From assembly GCF_014696105.1 (NCBI RefSeq), contig NZ_JACJPO010000011.1, positions 62,001-126,000 on the forward strand: a stretch of DNA of 64,000 nucleotides, read 5' to 3'. This stretch comes from Microcoleus sp. FACHB-1515. Lineage in GTDB: Bacteria > Cyanobacteriota > Cyanobacteriia > Elainellales > Elainellaceae. The notes beneath the pieces were generated by a model. That model saw nothing but the letters and a program-made list of their open reading frames with translations. It made no database searches and was not told the origin of the DNA. Shown here in pieces: positions 17,692-26,909 of the stretch. A program made the position numbers and the translations under genes. Within the stretch, counting starts at the first letter, position 1. Each line of letters starts with the position of its first letter.

Positions 17692-18954
17692 TTAGTGGAT
17701 GAACGACAAATCGATCGCGCCAAAGTGCGTACTAAGGGCGATGTTGGCATGTTCAAGCGCCAGCACAAGCCACTGGACTGCTTCGCGGCTGTGCGTTTCG
17801 TAGTGATTAAACAAAATTGACAGGCGGCGTTCCAGGTAGGGTTTCACTTTGCGGCAAAGCAGCACAATTTTCAGCAGCAGTCCGGTGGTCAGCGTCGCGC
17901 CCAAATTCGTAATCAGATCGAGATAAACAAAATGCTGAGGGCTTTGGGGACTTTCGACCACGAGGAAGTTCAGCAGTTGGCTACAGGTACGCACCAGCAA
18001 AAAATCGTTGAGTCGCTGATCGTTGCTGTCGCTGAGGCTGGTTTGGAGATGGCTGTAAAGCTGATTGTAGAAGGCACGCTGGCCGTATTCGCGATCGATC
18101 GAAGCGGTGATGTAGTCGTACAGGTCATCTTTGAAGTGGCGAAACAGCGGTTCATCTCCGGTTTGCGCCAAGAAATTGCAGGCCAAATCGCGATAGCTGT
18201 GCGTCCCTTGCACCTTGCCGACATAGTGTTTGACCGCGTGGGCGAGTTCTTGCTCGTGCAGCAGCGTCGGATTGGAAACGGGATAGATCGATCGCGGGCT
18301 AGACGGCAGCACAAGCCGCGACGAGATTTGCGATCGTCGCACCTGATAGGTGATGTATTGTGACAGGTCAATTTCAAACTGGCGCTGCATCTGCGTTTGA
18401 ATGCCTTTGACCGTGTGCTGCTGCTCTTGGGTGCAGTCTTCGCTGATCAAACAGTGTTCGTACAGATAGGGATAGCGGCGAATCAACGTTCCCAGGGGTC
18501 GCTTCATGTCGCCCATATCAGCCGCTTCGACCACTTGGGCAAGGCGACGCAGCGTTAAATATTGCTCGGTTTCGCGGAACTGCTTGACCAGTTCGCGCAG
18601 CCGACGCAGCGATCGCGATCGCACAACGGTGGCAGGCTCGGCTTCAAACAGCTTCACCAGTTGTGGAATCGCAAATTCTGTTCGGGCTGCTTGCCAGCGG
18701 TTGATCAAGATGTGGCAGCAGCGATTGAGAACATAGTGAAATTCAATTCCGGCCAGCGGCGAAGCCGTCACTTGCTCTAGCGCAGTACAAACCGCTGCGT
18801 CTGGATAGTCGGTGCCTTCGATGAACAATGCTTGAAAGCGATCGATCATTTGGACAGGCGTTTCTCGCTCAATCCAGTAGAGCAAATGATCGTAGATGTG
18901 CTGCTCTTGTGGACTAATTTGCCGTTGACTGCTGCCTGACCACACTGTCACCAC
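17692..18954 (-). CDS. Conserved hypothetical protein, all-helical
   Basis: 420 residues with a long, regular, compositionally normal sequence and ATG start at 18954. No catalytic motif, signal peptide or membrane segment is evident; hydrophobic periodicity suggests an all-alpha fold. Recognisable stretches are IERETPVQMIDRFQALFIEG near the N-terminus and FVYLDLITNLGATLTTGLLL near the C-terminus. I recall similar unnamed proteins in other cyanobacteria but cannot attach a function. It is transcribed in the same direction as the DUF1574 gene, about 200 bases upstream of it. Confidence 0.75.
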   Translation of the reverse strand: MVTVWSGSSQRQISPQEQHIYDHLLYWIERETPVQMIDRFQALFIEGTDYPDAAVCTALEQVTASPLAGIEFHYVLNRCCHILINRWQAARTEFAIPQLVKLFEAEPATVVRSRSLRRLRELVKQFRETEQYLTLRRLAQVVEAADMGDMKRPLGTLIRRYPYLYEHCLISEDCTQEQQHTVKGIQTQMQRQFEIDLSQYITYQVRRSQISSRLVLPSSPRSIYPVSNPTLLHEQELAHAVKHYVGKVQGTHSYRDLACNFLAQTGDEPLFRHFKDDLYDYITASIDREYGQRAFYNQLYSHLQTSLSDSNDQRLNDFLLVRTCSQLLNFLVVESPQSPQHFVYLDLITNLGATLTTGLLLKIVLLCRKVKPYLERRLSILFNHYETHSREAVQWLVLALEHANIALSTHFGAIDLSFIH

Positions 18955-19288
18955 TGCTGGCGCTCCTTTCTTGCTGCCGCGATTGAAGAATTAGATTGTT
19001 TTTACCCTACGGTGGAGAGTTGCAACTGAAGTTTAAGGTAATGCTGCGATCGCCCATGTATTCAATCCTACTGAAGCTGTTTCAGTGATATTGGTGATTG
19101 AAATCACCGTAGCGTTAAAGGTTTGATGAAGCAGTCTGGAAGGCTACGGTCTGCCCAGTTGGATGGCGAAGCTTTCACATCGCTAAGGGCAGAAAGCGCG
19201 AACTAAATTCGTCACATTGCATGATACGGTTAGCTCGTCACGTGTAAGTGACTTCCGGCATACAATTTGCGATCGTATCTTTTTTGCT
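18955..19288. promoter_or_regulatory. Divergent intergenic region, murF and upstream gene
   Basis: 334 bases between two divergent starts, so it must hold both promoters. A short palindrome GGTGATTGAAATCACC lies at 19092-19107 and could be a protein-binding site or a hairpin. No further gene, riboswitch or repeat was recognised. No promoter boxes are called. Confidence 0.35.
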
Positions 19289-20725
19289 ATGTCCAATCTG
19301 CGGAAATCGAGTGCGGCAACTGCATCCACCCAAAGCGTGATCCGGCCTTCCATACAGCAGCTTAGCGATTGGTTGTCATCTGCAACTGTTAATTTTGATG
19401 ACGACCGCCTTCAGATTCCGATTGCCGGAATTTCAACCGACACGCGCAGCATTGCATCGGGCGATGTGTTTTTGGCACTCCGAGGCGATCGCTTTGACGG
19501 TCATGCGTTTGTCGCTCAAGCGATCGCCCAAGGCGCAATTGCGGCGATCGTCGATCGCGCGATCGATGCAGATTTGCCGCTGATTGTTGTGCCCGATACG
19601 CTATTGGCCTATCAAGCGATCGCCCGCCACTATCGCCAGCAGTTTGCGATCCCGGTCATTGCCGTGACGGGATCGGTCGGCAAAACAACTACTAAAGAAT
19701 TGATCAGCGCAGTTCTAGCGACGCAGGGAAATGTCCTGAAAACGCAAGCCAACTACAACAACGAAATCGGCGTGCCCAAAACGCTGTTAGCGCTTAGACC
19801 TGATCATGACTTTGCCGTGATCGAAATGGGAATGCGAGCGGCGGGCGAAATCGCGCTGCTGACGCAAATTGCCCAGCCGGATATCGCCGTGATTACAAAT
19901 GTAGGAACGGCACATATCGGACGGTTGGGATCAGAAGAAGCGATCGCCCAGGCCAAATGCGAACTGTTGGCTGAACTTCCGGCTACGGGGATCGCCGTGT
20001 TGAATCACGACAATCCGCTGCTGCTCAAAACCGCCGAGCAAGTTTGGACGAGTCGATCGCGCAGCGCAGAGGGAACGGTATCGCGCAGCGCAGAGGGAAC
20101 GGCATCGATCACTTATGGACTTGAAGGCGGCGATCTACACGGTCAACTGCTTGATGCTCAAACGCTGCTCGTAGACGGCATGAAATTTCCCTTGCCGCTA
20201 CCCGGACGCCACAATGCGCTCAATTATCTAGCAGCGATCGCCGTCGCCAAACTGCTCGATCTCGATCTCGCTCCGCTCAGTCAGGGGTTACAGGTCGAAC
20301 TGCCGCAGGGTCGATCGCACCGCTACGAGTTGCCCAACGACATTGTGATTCTCGATGAAACCTACAACGCCGGATTGGAATCGATGCTCGCTGCGATCGA
20401 TCTGCTGCGAGAAACGCCGGGAACGCGCCACATTGCCGTGTTGGGCACGATGAAAGAGCTTGGCGATCGCTCTGCCGAACTGCATCAGCGCGTCGGCAAA
20501 GCGGCTCAAACGCTCGATCGCCTGCTGATTCTGGCTGACCCGATCGAAAGTGCTGCCATGTCAGAAGGAGCCGGATCGATCGCAGAAGAATTCACAACGG
20601 CTGAAGCAGTCGTCGATCGCTTGTTGGAATGGGTGCGTCCGGGCGATCGCCTGCTGTTCAAAGCTTCGCGAGCGGTTGGACTCGATCGCGTGGTGCAGCA
20701 GTTTCGCGATCGAGTGTCAGGCTGA
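19289..20725 (+). CDS. murF: UDP-N-acetylmuramoyl-tripeptide:D-Ala-D-Ala ligase
   Basis: 478 residues from ATG 19289; the open frame begins at 19217, but the extra residues look unconserved. The enzyme adds D-Ala-D-Ala to the UDP-MurNAc tripeptide in cytoplasmic peptidoglycan synthesis. Mur-ligase motifs: GISTDTRSIASGDVFLALRG (N-terminal domain), ATP loop AVTGSVGKTTTKELI, ANYNNEIGVPKTLL, ITNVGTAHIGRLGS, and C-terminal ILDETYNAG and GTMKELGDRS. Around residues 257-272 a 24-base tandem duplication adds SRSAEGTV to the central domain. It converges on prs with three bases between the stop codons. Confidence 0.95.
   Translation: MSNLRKSSAATASTQSVIRPSIQQLSDWLSSATVNFDDDRLQIPIAGISTDTRSIASGDVFLALRGDRFDGHAFVAQAIAQGAIAAIVDRAIDADLPLIVVPDTLLAYQAIARHYRQQFAIPVIAVTGSVGKTTTKELISAVLATQGNVLKTQANYNNEIGVPKTLLALRPDHDFAVIEMGMRAAGEIALLTQIAQPDIAVITNVGTAHIGRLGSEEAIAQAKCELLAELPATGIAVLNHDNPLLLKTAEQVWTSRSRSAEGTVSRSAEGTASITYGLEGGDLHGQLLDAQTLLVDGMKFPLPLPGRHNALNYLAAIAVAKLLDLDLAPLSQGLQVELPQGRSHRYELPNDIVILDETYNAGLESMLAAIDLLRETPGTRHIAVLGTMKELGDRSAELHQRVGKAAQTLDRLLILADPIESAAMSEGAGSIAEEFTTAEAVVDRLLEWVRPGDRLLFKASRAVGLDRVVQQFRDRVSG
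20057..20104 (+). repeat. 24-bp tandem duplication inside murF
   Basis: Two adjacent copies of a 24-base unit starting TCGCGCAGCGCAGAGGGAAC differ by one base. They encode SRSAEGTV and SRSAEGTA, in frame. The unit is arginine- and glycine-rich, unlike the flanking ligase sequence, and lies between the YxxD-like strand and the loop of the central domain, where an insertion might be tolerated. Confidence 0.9.
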
Positions 20726-20728
20726 ACC

Positions 20729-21724
20729 TTAGCGAAACATGCTGCTCACCGAGCTATCTTCGTGGATGCGCCAGATCGTTTCGCCCAGCAAATTCGCAAC
20801 CGAAAGCGTGGTCAGTTGGGCAAAGCGATTCGATTCAGAAATGGGGATCGAATTAGTGACGATCACTTCTTCAAACAGTCCAGTCGAGAGGCGATCGACC
20901 GCAGGCGGCGAAAAGACGGCGTGAGTGGCGCAGGCATAAACCTGACGTGCGCCTTGTTCGCGCAGCAGCTTTGCGCCTTCGCAGATTGTGCCCGCTGTAT
21001 CGATCATGTCATCGACAAGGACGGCGGTTTTTCCAGACACATCGCCAATCACGTTCATCACTTCTGCAACGTTGTGAGCCGATCGCCGCTTATCGATGAT
21101 TGCCAAGGGTGCATCGTTGAGCTTTTTGGCAAAAGCGCGTGCCCGCGCCACGCCGCCCACATCTGGCGAAACGACGACCAGATCGGAAAGCTGCTTTTGC
21201 GCCAGATAGTCAAAGATCACAGGCGAGCCGTAGACGTGATCAAACGGAATGTCGAAATAGCCTTGGATCTGCGCCGAGTGCAAATCCATTGCCAAAATGC
21301 GGCTGGCTCCGGCCTGCGTGATCAAGTTGGCGACGAGCTTGGCCGTAATCGATTCGCGTCCTGCTGTTTTGCGATCGGCTCTGGCATAGCCATAGTAGGG
21401 AATCACAGCGGTAATCTGCCGTGCCGACGCTCGCCGACAGGCATCGATCATGATCAGCAGTTCCATGAGGTGATCGTTGACCGGATAGCAAGTCGGCTGC
21501 ATCAAATAAACATCGCAGCCGCGAATTGATTCTTGAATTTGAATGTAGAGTTCTCCATCGGCAAACCGTTTGCGAACCATCGGCCCCAAATCCATACCGA
21601 GGTAGCGAGCCACTTCTTCGGAGAGCGCGGGATTGGCTGAACCTGAAAACAGCCGCAAACGACTGTTATCGGTGACGTGGGATAAAGGCGGCTGAAGCGT
21701 CAAGGAGGCAACAGAGGGGATCAC
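20729..21724 (-). CDS. prs: Ribose-phosphate pyrophosphokinase
   Basis: 331 residues from GTG 21724, with GAGG about eight bases upstream; no in-frame ATG precedes the conserved LRLFSGSANPALSEEVARYL. The enzyme makes PRPP from ribose-5-phosphate and ATP for purine, pyrimidine, histidine, tryptophan and NAD synthesis. Signatures: RFADGELYIQIQESIRG, DLHSAQIQGYFDIPFDH, VVVSPDVGGVARARAFAK, and the PRPP loop VLVDDMIDTAGTICEGAKLL. Length is typical. It stands alone, with a 240-base gap before psb30. Confidence 0.96.
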   Translation of the reverse strand: MIPSVASLTLQPPLSHVTDNSRLRLFSGSANPALSEEVARYLGMDLGPMVRKRFADGELYIQIQESIRGCDVYLMQPTCYPVNDHLMELLIMIDACRRASARQITAVIPYYGYARADRKTAGRESITAKLVANLITQAGASRILAMDLHSAQIQGYFDIPFDHVYGSPVIFDYLAQKQLSDLVVVSPDVGGVARARAFAKKLNDAPLAIIDKRRSAHNVAEVMNVIGDVSGKTAVLVDDMIDTAGTICEGAKLLREQGARQVYACATHAVFSPPAVDRLSTGLFEEVIVTNSIPISESNRFAQLTTLSVANLLGETIWRIHEDSSVSSMFR

Positions 21725-21875
21725 GACAGTTCCTCGGAGCGTAAATCACCGCAATCTTATCATTTTCATTTCAAAACAGTCGTTTGTTTGCTGCCTCCGT
21801 AAATTTAGTGAAGGCTTTGATAAACAACGATACATCGGCGATCGAACTGATGCAAAGTGATACAGATTCTCAGTA

Positions 21876-21935
21876 AAAAAGCACTCGATCGAGCGCTGAA
21901 TTCACTTCACAAAACGCTCGGCTCGAATGCTTTTT
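21876..21935 (-). terminator. Rho-independent terminator downstream of psb30
   Basis: A long imperfect hairpin pairs AAAAAGCACTCGATCGAGCG with CGCTCGGCTCGAATGCTTTTT around a loop of about 15 bases. The stem ends in A/T runs on both sides, so it can act in either direction. It follows the psb30 stop codon by about 30 bases. Confidence 0.8.
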
Positions 21936-21963
21936 GGCAGGCGATCGCGGCCTGATCGAAGGT

Positions 21964-22095
21964 TTAGAGATCGCCGCCGCGAAAGGCCAGCACAATGATC
22001 ACAGCCGGACCAGCCAGCATAATTGCCGCAACCAGCGTTAGCTGCACAATGGCTTCCCAATTCACGTTGCCCACAATGCTTGTAATCGCGTCCAT
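21964..22095 (-). CDS. psb30: Photosystem II protein Psb30 (Ycf12)
   Basis: 43 residues from ATG 22095, preceded by GGGAG about ten bases upstream. The frame is open to 22203, but only this start gives the known size. The single membrane helix and tail IVQLTLVAAIMLAGPAVIIV, ending LAFRGGDL, match Ycf12, where the family ends in a similar Arg-Gly-(Asn/Asp)-Leu. Psb30 is a peripheral thylakoid subunit of the photosystem II core near Psb28/cyt b559 and helps stability. It is a single-gene unit with a strong hairpin terminator. Confidence 0.9.
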   Translation of the reverse strand: MDAITSIVGNVNWEAIVQLTLVAAIMLAGPAVIIVLAFRGGDL

Positions 22096-22330
22096 TTTTT
22101 GTTCTTCTCCCAGTAATCGAATAACGGTTGCTGTGCAAAGCTCAAGGCATCCTGAACCGTATTTTACCTGGTATTTCCTCAGGTTTTTTAAGGTTTTTAA
22201 CAAAGTTCTCAGGTGGGCGATCGAGTGTCAGGTGGTGGCTGGTGGCTGACTGCAAACGGTGTCGCCAGATGTGTCGTTCAACCGCAATGAAAAATCGCTA
22301 GGCTAGAGTATTCTTTCACGCATCGAATCT

Positions 22331-22684
22331 ATGGCGACTTGGCAGTGTGTCAAGCAGTGCGGAGCTTGCTGCTATTTGGAACCGAGCGATCGACCTGACC
22401 TCGATCTTTATCTAACTGAAGCTGAACTCGATCAGTATTTGAGCATGGTGGGCAGCGATGGCTGGTGTGTGAACTACGACCACCTCCGACGCGAATGCCA
22501 AATTTATGTTGATCGGCCTCGCTTTTGTCGGGTTGAGACGGAAATTTTTTGCGAGATGTATGATCTCGAACCGGAAGAAGTCAACGATTTTGCGATCGAG
22601 TGCTGCCACGAGCAGATCGAAGCAATGTATGGGCTGCGAAGTTTAGAGATGCTCCGGTTCGATCGAGCGATCGGGCTGTCTTAA
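22331..22684 (+). CDS. YkgJ-family cysteine-cluster protein
   Basis: 117 residues. The pattern CVKQCGACCYLEP, then C(V)NYD, RRECQIYVDRPRFCR and ECCHEQ is that of the YkgJ/UPF0153 family (zinc or iron-sulfur cluster). Function of the family is not well defined. It lies divergent from psb30, 235 bases away, and converges on the hydrolase gene at 22707. Confidence 0.88.
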   Translation: MATWQCVKQCGACCYLEPSDRPDLDLYLTEAELDQYLSMVGSDGWCVNYDHLRRECQIYVDRPRFCRVETEIFCEMYDLEPEEVNDFAIECCHEQIEAMYGLRSLEMLRFDRAIGLS

Positions 22685-22706
22685 CGTTCTGGCCTTAGCT
22701 GCTGGG

Positions 22707-23828
22707 CTAAGCGATCGGGAACGATCGAACCGCTTCGGCAAACTGCATGTTGCGCTCGACCAAGCCCATGTGTCCAGCAGGCCGCAGCACAATCAGTTCG
22801 GCGTCGGGAATTTTTTCGGCCATGTACTGATGGGCAGAAAAGCGGGTGGCGATGTCGGTGCGTCCGACAATCACCTGAACGGGAATCGGGATGTTCGGCA
22901 GGGTAGCGGTTTCGTCATAGTGCAGCATTGCCATGACGCCCCGGACGAGGATTCCAGGATTTCCCATCAGGCCAAGGCGCGTCGCAAAATCAAGCTGGCC
23001 GCGCGTTTCGCGTCCCGTAAAGCCAGAAATTTCTGTTGTTAGATACATTGAGCCGTTCAGGTAGCCCAAACCGCTGAGCAGCCAGACGATCGGCGCGAGC
23101 CAATGGGTCAGATGCAGCAACGGTTCAATCAGCGGCTTTTGCAAAGCGGTGAGGAGCGGACTGGCGATCGCCGTCTTCAAAGGATTCGTATAGGTCGTAT
23201 CTACCAAAATTAATCCGGCCACTCGCGAGCCAAGCTGTTCGGGAAACAGACGACAAAAGGTCAACAAAATCATGCCGCCCATGCTGTGACCGAGCAGCAC
23301 AGCCGGGCGCTCGACCAGCCCCAAAACGGCTTCGAGATCGCGAGCATATTTCTCGAGCGAATAATCACGATTGTTGGGCTTGGTGGATTTTCCCAATCCC
23401 GGCAGATCCCACAGAATCAGGCGATAGCGATCGCCAAGCTGCTTTTTGGCGTAATACCAAACCATGCTGTTTGGCCCCCAGCCGTGCGTCAAAATCAGCG
23501 GTGGCGCGTCGGGTGAGCCGTAGAACTCGACGTGAATTTCGCTGCCGTCGGGTCGAGAAATGCGCGTCGCGTCCACTGTGCGATACATTTTTGGTTCGTC
23601 GCGGCCAAATCGCCGCAAAAGGGCGATCGGCAAAAATCCCACGATCGACCAGACCAGCAGTCCCCAGCCTGCAATCAGCCAAAGCCGTTCGCGCCAAGTG
23701 TCAACGGGAAAATTGATCAGTTCACCGCTGTAGCATAAGCGCAAGATGTAGATTCCGCCTGCAATGAGCGCGATCGAAAACAGTCCCGAAAGCCACCGAA
23801 ACAGCAAATCTAGCGGCAAAAATGCCAT
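22707..23828 (-). CDS. Alpha/beta hydrolase with N-terminal membrane anchors
   Basis: 373 residues from ATG 23828; the frame reaches 23891, but the upstream residues are not conserved in type. Two hydrophobic segments (about 8-32 and 47-68) precede the fold, so the enzyme is probably membrane-bound. The fold carries the oxyanion region LILTHGWGPNSMVW, nucleophile elbow LLGHSMGGMILL, acid in VIVGRTDIATRF and histidine in LRPAGHMGLVERN. It could be a lipase, esterase or epoxide-type hydrolase; the substrate is unknown. Confidence 0.88.
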   Translation of the reverse strand: MAFLPLDLLFRWLSGLFSIALIAGGIYILRLCYSGELINFPVDTWRERLWLIAGWGLLVWSIVGFLPIALLRRFGRDEPKMYRTVDATRISRPDGSEIHVEFYGSPDAPPLILTHGWGPNSMVWYYAKKQLGDRYRLILWDLPGLGKSTKPNNRDYSLEKYARDLEAVLGLVERPAVLLGHSMGGMILLTFCRLFPEQLGSRVAGLILVDTTYTNPLKTAIASPLLTALQKPLIEPLLHLTHWLAPIVWLLSGLGYLNGSMYLTTEISGFTGRETRGQLDFATRLGLMGNPGILVRGVMAMLHYDETATLPNIPIPVQVIVGRTDIATRFSAHQYMAEKIPDAELIVLRPAGHMGLVERNMQFAEAVRSFPIA

Positions 23829-23901
23829 CCTGCACACCTTGAGAAAATTGTGAGTGTCGCAACCATAAACGCTCGATCGCTGTCTCAGCAACGATCGAAA
23901 G

Positions 23902-24123
23902 TTAGATGCGCTCCATCAGAACAGCAATCTTCTCGATCAAGTCTTGTGGAGCGATCGGTTTGCCCAAATGCAGTTGAAACCCAGCCGCGATCGCCGCTTC
24001 TCGATCGCTTTCAGACGCAAAGGCAGTCAGGGCGATGGCTGGAGTGGAATTGTGGCTCGATCGAAGCTACGGAAATTCTGCCGCCGTGTAGCTCAACGAT
24101 GTGCCGGACGATCGCCAACCCAT
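23902..24123 (-). pseudogene. Decayed hybrid histidine kinase remnant (HATPase tail joined to REC tail)
   Basis: On the minus strand, NGLAIVRHIVELHGGRISVA is the last G-box region of a histidine kinase ATPase domain. About 30 bases on, in another frame, TPAIALTAFASESDREAAIA and the following 25 residues match the last third of a receiver domain, ending in stop TAA at 23902-23904. The middle of both domains is missing. The best explanation is deletion plus frameshift in a kinase like the one at 7946-10012, whose tail reads PAIALTAYAKQEEKH. The upstream sequence to 24246 gives no further recognisable domain. Confidence 0.85.
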
Positions 24124-24246
24124 TCCTTTCATGCCAATTATCTCTAGAATTTTGGGTTTCCGACAGCCGATCGCCAAACTGCCACCGCTGCCCGTCCAAC
24201 CAAGCCGCTGCCGTCGAGAATAAAGCGGTGAATTGAAAGAACGGCA

Positions 24247-24717
24247 ATGGCTGAAGATTTAACGCTGCGGCAAGGACTCGATCGCTATTACGCCGCGCAT
24301 CCCGACTTTACGCAAAAGGCCGATTTGCAGGTCGGCTGGGTGACGGTTTCCTGGATAGATTTGCACAAGCACGACATGATGCACGTCGTCACAGGCTACG
24401 GAACCAGCCTGCCCGAAGAAGTCCGGTTGGACGGCATTTTTCTCACTGCTCTAACCTGGAGACGACCCTGGTACTACTATCCGCGCAGCATCGCTTTATT
24501 TCTCGCGGTTCTTTGGGATGCCCTGCGCGGACAATCCAGCGGCACACGCTACTACACTCCGCTGCAAATTTGCCGATTCTACCTGGCTGGCATTTGGGAA
24601 GGGCTGCGCTATCGCCGCAAGATCGATGGCTTCATCAACACTGAGGAACTGCTGGATTGCAGTTTGCGATCGCTCCGCCAAGCCTACGGCATCACGAATG
24701 CAGGCGCTTGGGATTGA
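24247..24717 (+). CDS. Coq4-like protein
   Basis: 156 residues. HKHDMMHVVTGYGTSLPEEV contains HDxxH followed by eleven residues and glutamate, the putative zinc-binding signature of Coq4, a factor of ubiquinone biosynthesis in eukaryotes and some bacteria. Cyanobacteria make plastoquinone, so a literal Coq4 role is unlikely. Tryptophan- and tyrosine-rich segments (RRPWYYYPRSIALFLAVLWD) suggest membrane association. The remaining sequence and length (Coq4 is longer) fit a distant homologue. The stop abuts the slipin gene on the other strand. Confidence 0.65.
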   Translation: MAEDLTLRQGLDRYYAAHPDFTQKADLQVGWVTVSWIDLHKHDMMHVVTGYGTSLPEEVRLDGIFLTALTWRRPWYYYPRSIALFLAVLWDALRGQSSGTRYYTPLQICRFYLAGIWEGLRYRRKIDGFINTEELLDCSLRSLRQAYGITNAGAWD

Positions 24718-24718
24718 C

Positions 24719-25570
24719 TTAGTCCTCACCACTGAGATTTTTGGCACTGTCCATGCTGATGTAGATGCGGGCGTTCGCCGTCCGAGCCAGTTCGCGCAAT
24801 GTTTCAAGCTCTTGCAATCGCAGCAGAGCCGGATGGCGCGTGTAGGCTTGGGCGGCTTGTTCTCGATCGCGCAAGGCCTGAATTTCCGCTTCGGTTTTGA
24901 CGCGCTGAAGCTCGGCTTCACTTTGGGCGGTCGATCGCTTCGCCTCTGCCGTCGTTTCGATTTCGATTCGCTGCGATTCGGCTCTCGCTTGGGCGTCAAT
25001 TTGCTGGACGGCGGCTTTGGTGCGAGCTTCCACCAGTTGCGCTTCGCTCATCCGTTCGGCAGCAAGGACGCGATTCATAATTTCCTGCAAGTTGCCCGGA
25101 AAGACGAGATCTTTCACGTCCGCTCGCAAAATTGACACGCCGTAGCGACTGGCAACTTCCTGCACATCGCGCAAAATGTCTTCGCTGAGCTGATTGCGAT
25201 TGGTCAGAATGGCTTCGAGCGACATCGACGCGAGCGATCGCCGTGCCGCCAGTTGCACATCACTGTACAGTCGGTCTTCATACTGCTCGACTTCATGCAG
25301 TGCCGCACGCGGATCGATGACGCGAAACTGCACGATGATGCTGACGCGCACGGCGACTTTATCCGCAGTGAGAATTTCTTGCCCTTTAATTGTCAGATCG
25401 CGTTCGCGCACATCAACGAGGACAATTTCCACCTTTGGCCGCCGCGCGAAACCGAAAAAGCTGAACGCTTCGGGAATCTCGTAGCGGCCTGCACTGAGAA
25501 TTCTCACCATCACGCCATCTCGGTAATACAAGCCGCGATGCGTGTCTTTGATAATGATTTCTTTGACCAT
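24719..25570 (-). CDS. SPFH/slipin-family membrane-associated protein
   Basis: 283 residues from ATG 25570; the frame reaches 25618. It has an SPFH/Band 7 domain (about 5-180; VDVRERDLTIKGQEILTADK, AARRSLASMSLEAILTNRNQ, SRYGVSILRADVKDL), then a charged coiled coil (about 185-250) rich in Ala, Glu and Arg with a repeating ARAESQRIEIE-like pattern. Unlike classical stomatins, the N-terminus is not clearly a membrane anchor, so attachment to membrane may be peripheral. Such proteins organise membrane microdomains or regulate proteases. Confidence 0.88.
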   Translation of the reverse strand: MVKEIIIKDTHRGLYYRDGVMVRILSAGRYEIPEAFSFFGFARRPKVEIVLVDVRERDLTIKGQEILTADKVAVRVSIIVQFRVIDPRAALHEVEQYEDRLYSDVQLAARRSLASMSLEAILTNRNQLSEDILRDVQEVASRYGVSILRADVKDLVFPGNLQEIMNRVLAAERMSEAQLVEARTKAAVQQIDAQARAESQRIEIETTAEAKRSTAQSEAELQRVKTEAEIQALRDREQAAQAYTRHPALLRLQELETLRELARTANARIYISMDSAKNLSGED

Positions 25571-25767
25571 AAAAGCGAAGTGCCCCGTAGCAACGAAGCT
25601 GATATGGAGAACGAGCATTCAGATGGCTGCAAGCTGAATCGCCCACATGACGCGATGACAGGCGATAGTAACAACTGATGTCAACTCGCTCCTAACTTTG
25701 CCGGGGCATTTGAGTTATAGCAAGAGCGGAGGGCGATCGTCCAACCGGAAATTGCTGCATCGATCGC

Positions 25768-26685
25768 TCAAGGCAGTTCCACCGAGGTCGGTTTGGCGAT
25801 GTGCGGCAGTCCCCAGCCGAGTTTTTCGCGCAGGACGTGAAAAAATTCAACGGGGCGGAGGCGGATGAACTGAGCGGAGTAGGGCGATCGCGCAATTCGC
25901 ACCTGATTATCCGGCAGCACATAGCATCCGGCATTGCCATCCACGACCATAATCAGTTGATTGGGCGTGGCGGGCAAAATTCGCACGGGTTCTGTATCGG
26001 CAAACACGAGGGCGCGAGAGGCGAGCGAGTGCGGGCAGATCGGCACAAGCTGCATGGCGGCAACGCCCGGAGCGATCACGGGGCCACTGGCCGAAAGTGC
26101 GTAAGCGGTTGATCCGGTAGGCGTGGAGATGATGACGCCATCGGCGGCAATATCGACGGGCGAGTGCTTGCCGACTTCGATTTCAAAGTGGCACATGCTG
26201 GTGAGCGGTTCGCGGTGCAGCACCATTTCGTTTAGGCACAGCGCTTCCCAGATCACCGTTTCAGACTGCCGAAGCTGAACGGAGAGCATGGCGCGTTCTT
26301 CAATTTCGTATTCGCCCGCCATCAGCAGATCGATCGCCTGCGAAAGCTGATTGAGATAGATTTCGGTCAAAAAGCCCATGTGCCCGGTGTTGACCGTCAG
26401 TAGAGGAATTTGCCAGGGCGCGACCTGCCGGAAAGCAGACAAAACCGTGCCATCGCCGCCCAGCACGATCGCAAACTGCATATCCGCATCGAATCCGGGC
26501 GGAGCTAGCTGCTCGATCGGCGTGTGACAAACGGGGCGATCGGGCTTGGAGTAGCCCAAAATGCCGCCAATGCCCGTTGCCATGCGGACATGCCAGCCGT
26601 TTGCAGTCAGCTTGTCCTGCAAATCTTCAGCCACGCGACAGGCGATCGGCTTCACGTCGTTGTAGATAATCCCAGCTTTGGGCAT
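25768..26685 (-). CDS. nadK: NAD kinase
   Basis: 305 residues from ATG 26685; the frame is open to 26730. The enzyme makes NADP from NAD and ATP. Motifs: [16 protein letters not shown] (diacylglycerol-kinase-type GGDG), [32 protein letters not shown] and [13 protein letters not shown]. Length fits bacterial NadK. It is divergent from the DUF2993 gene; the 224-base gap must hold both promoters. Confidence 0.95.
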   Translation of the reverse strand: MPKAGIIYNDVKPIACRVAEDLQDKLTANGWHVRMATGIGGILGYSKPDRPVCHTPIEQLAPPGFDADMQFAIVLGGDGTVLSAFRQVAPWQIPLLTVNTGHMGFLTEIYLNQLSQAIDLLMAGEYEIEERAMLSVQLRQSETVIWEALCLNEMVLHREPLTSMCHFEIEVGKHSPVDIAADGVIISTPTGSTAYALSASGPVIAPGVAAMQLVPICPHSLASRALVFADTEPVRILPATPNQLIMVVDGNAGCYVLPDNQVRIARSPYSAQFIRLRPVEFFHVLREKLGWGLPHIAKPTSVELP

Positions 26686-26909
26686 CCAGGTTGGGGAACA
26701 AACAGGTGTAAGTTTAGATTGTACGGTCAAGCCGTAGCCTTTGTTTATAGCGTACTCGATCGCAGCAGTTCAGGCTGTGATTTGATAAGCAAATTTGCTT
26801 AACCCGTAAAACATAAGAAAGTCAAATGATTTTAATAAAAGTTTAGACAGATTGTCACTTTAGTCATATTTTGTTACAAGTGGAAGGACTGTCGTGAACA
26901 GGCAACTGC

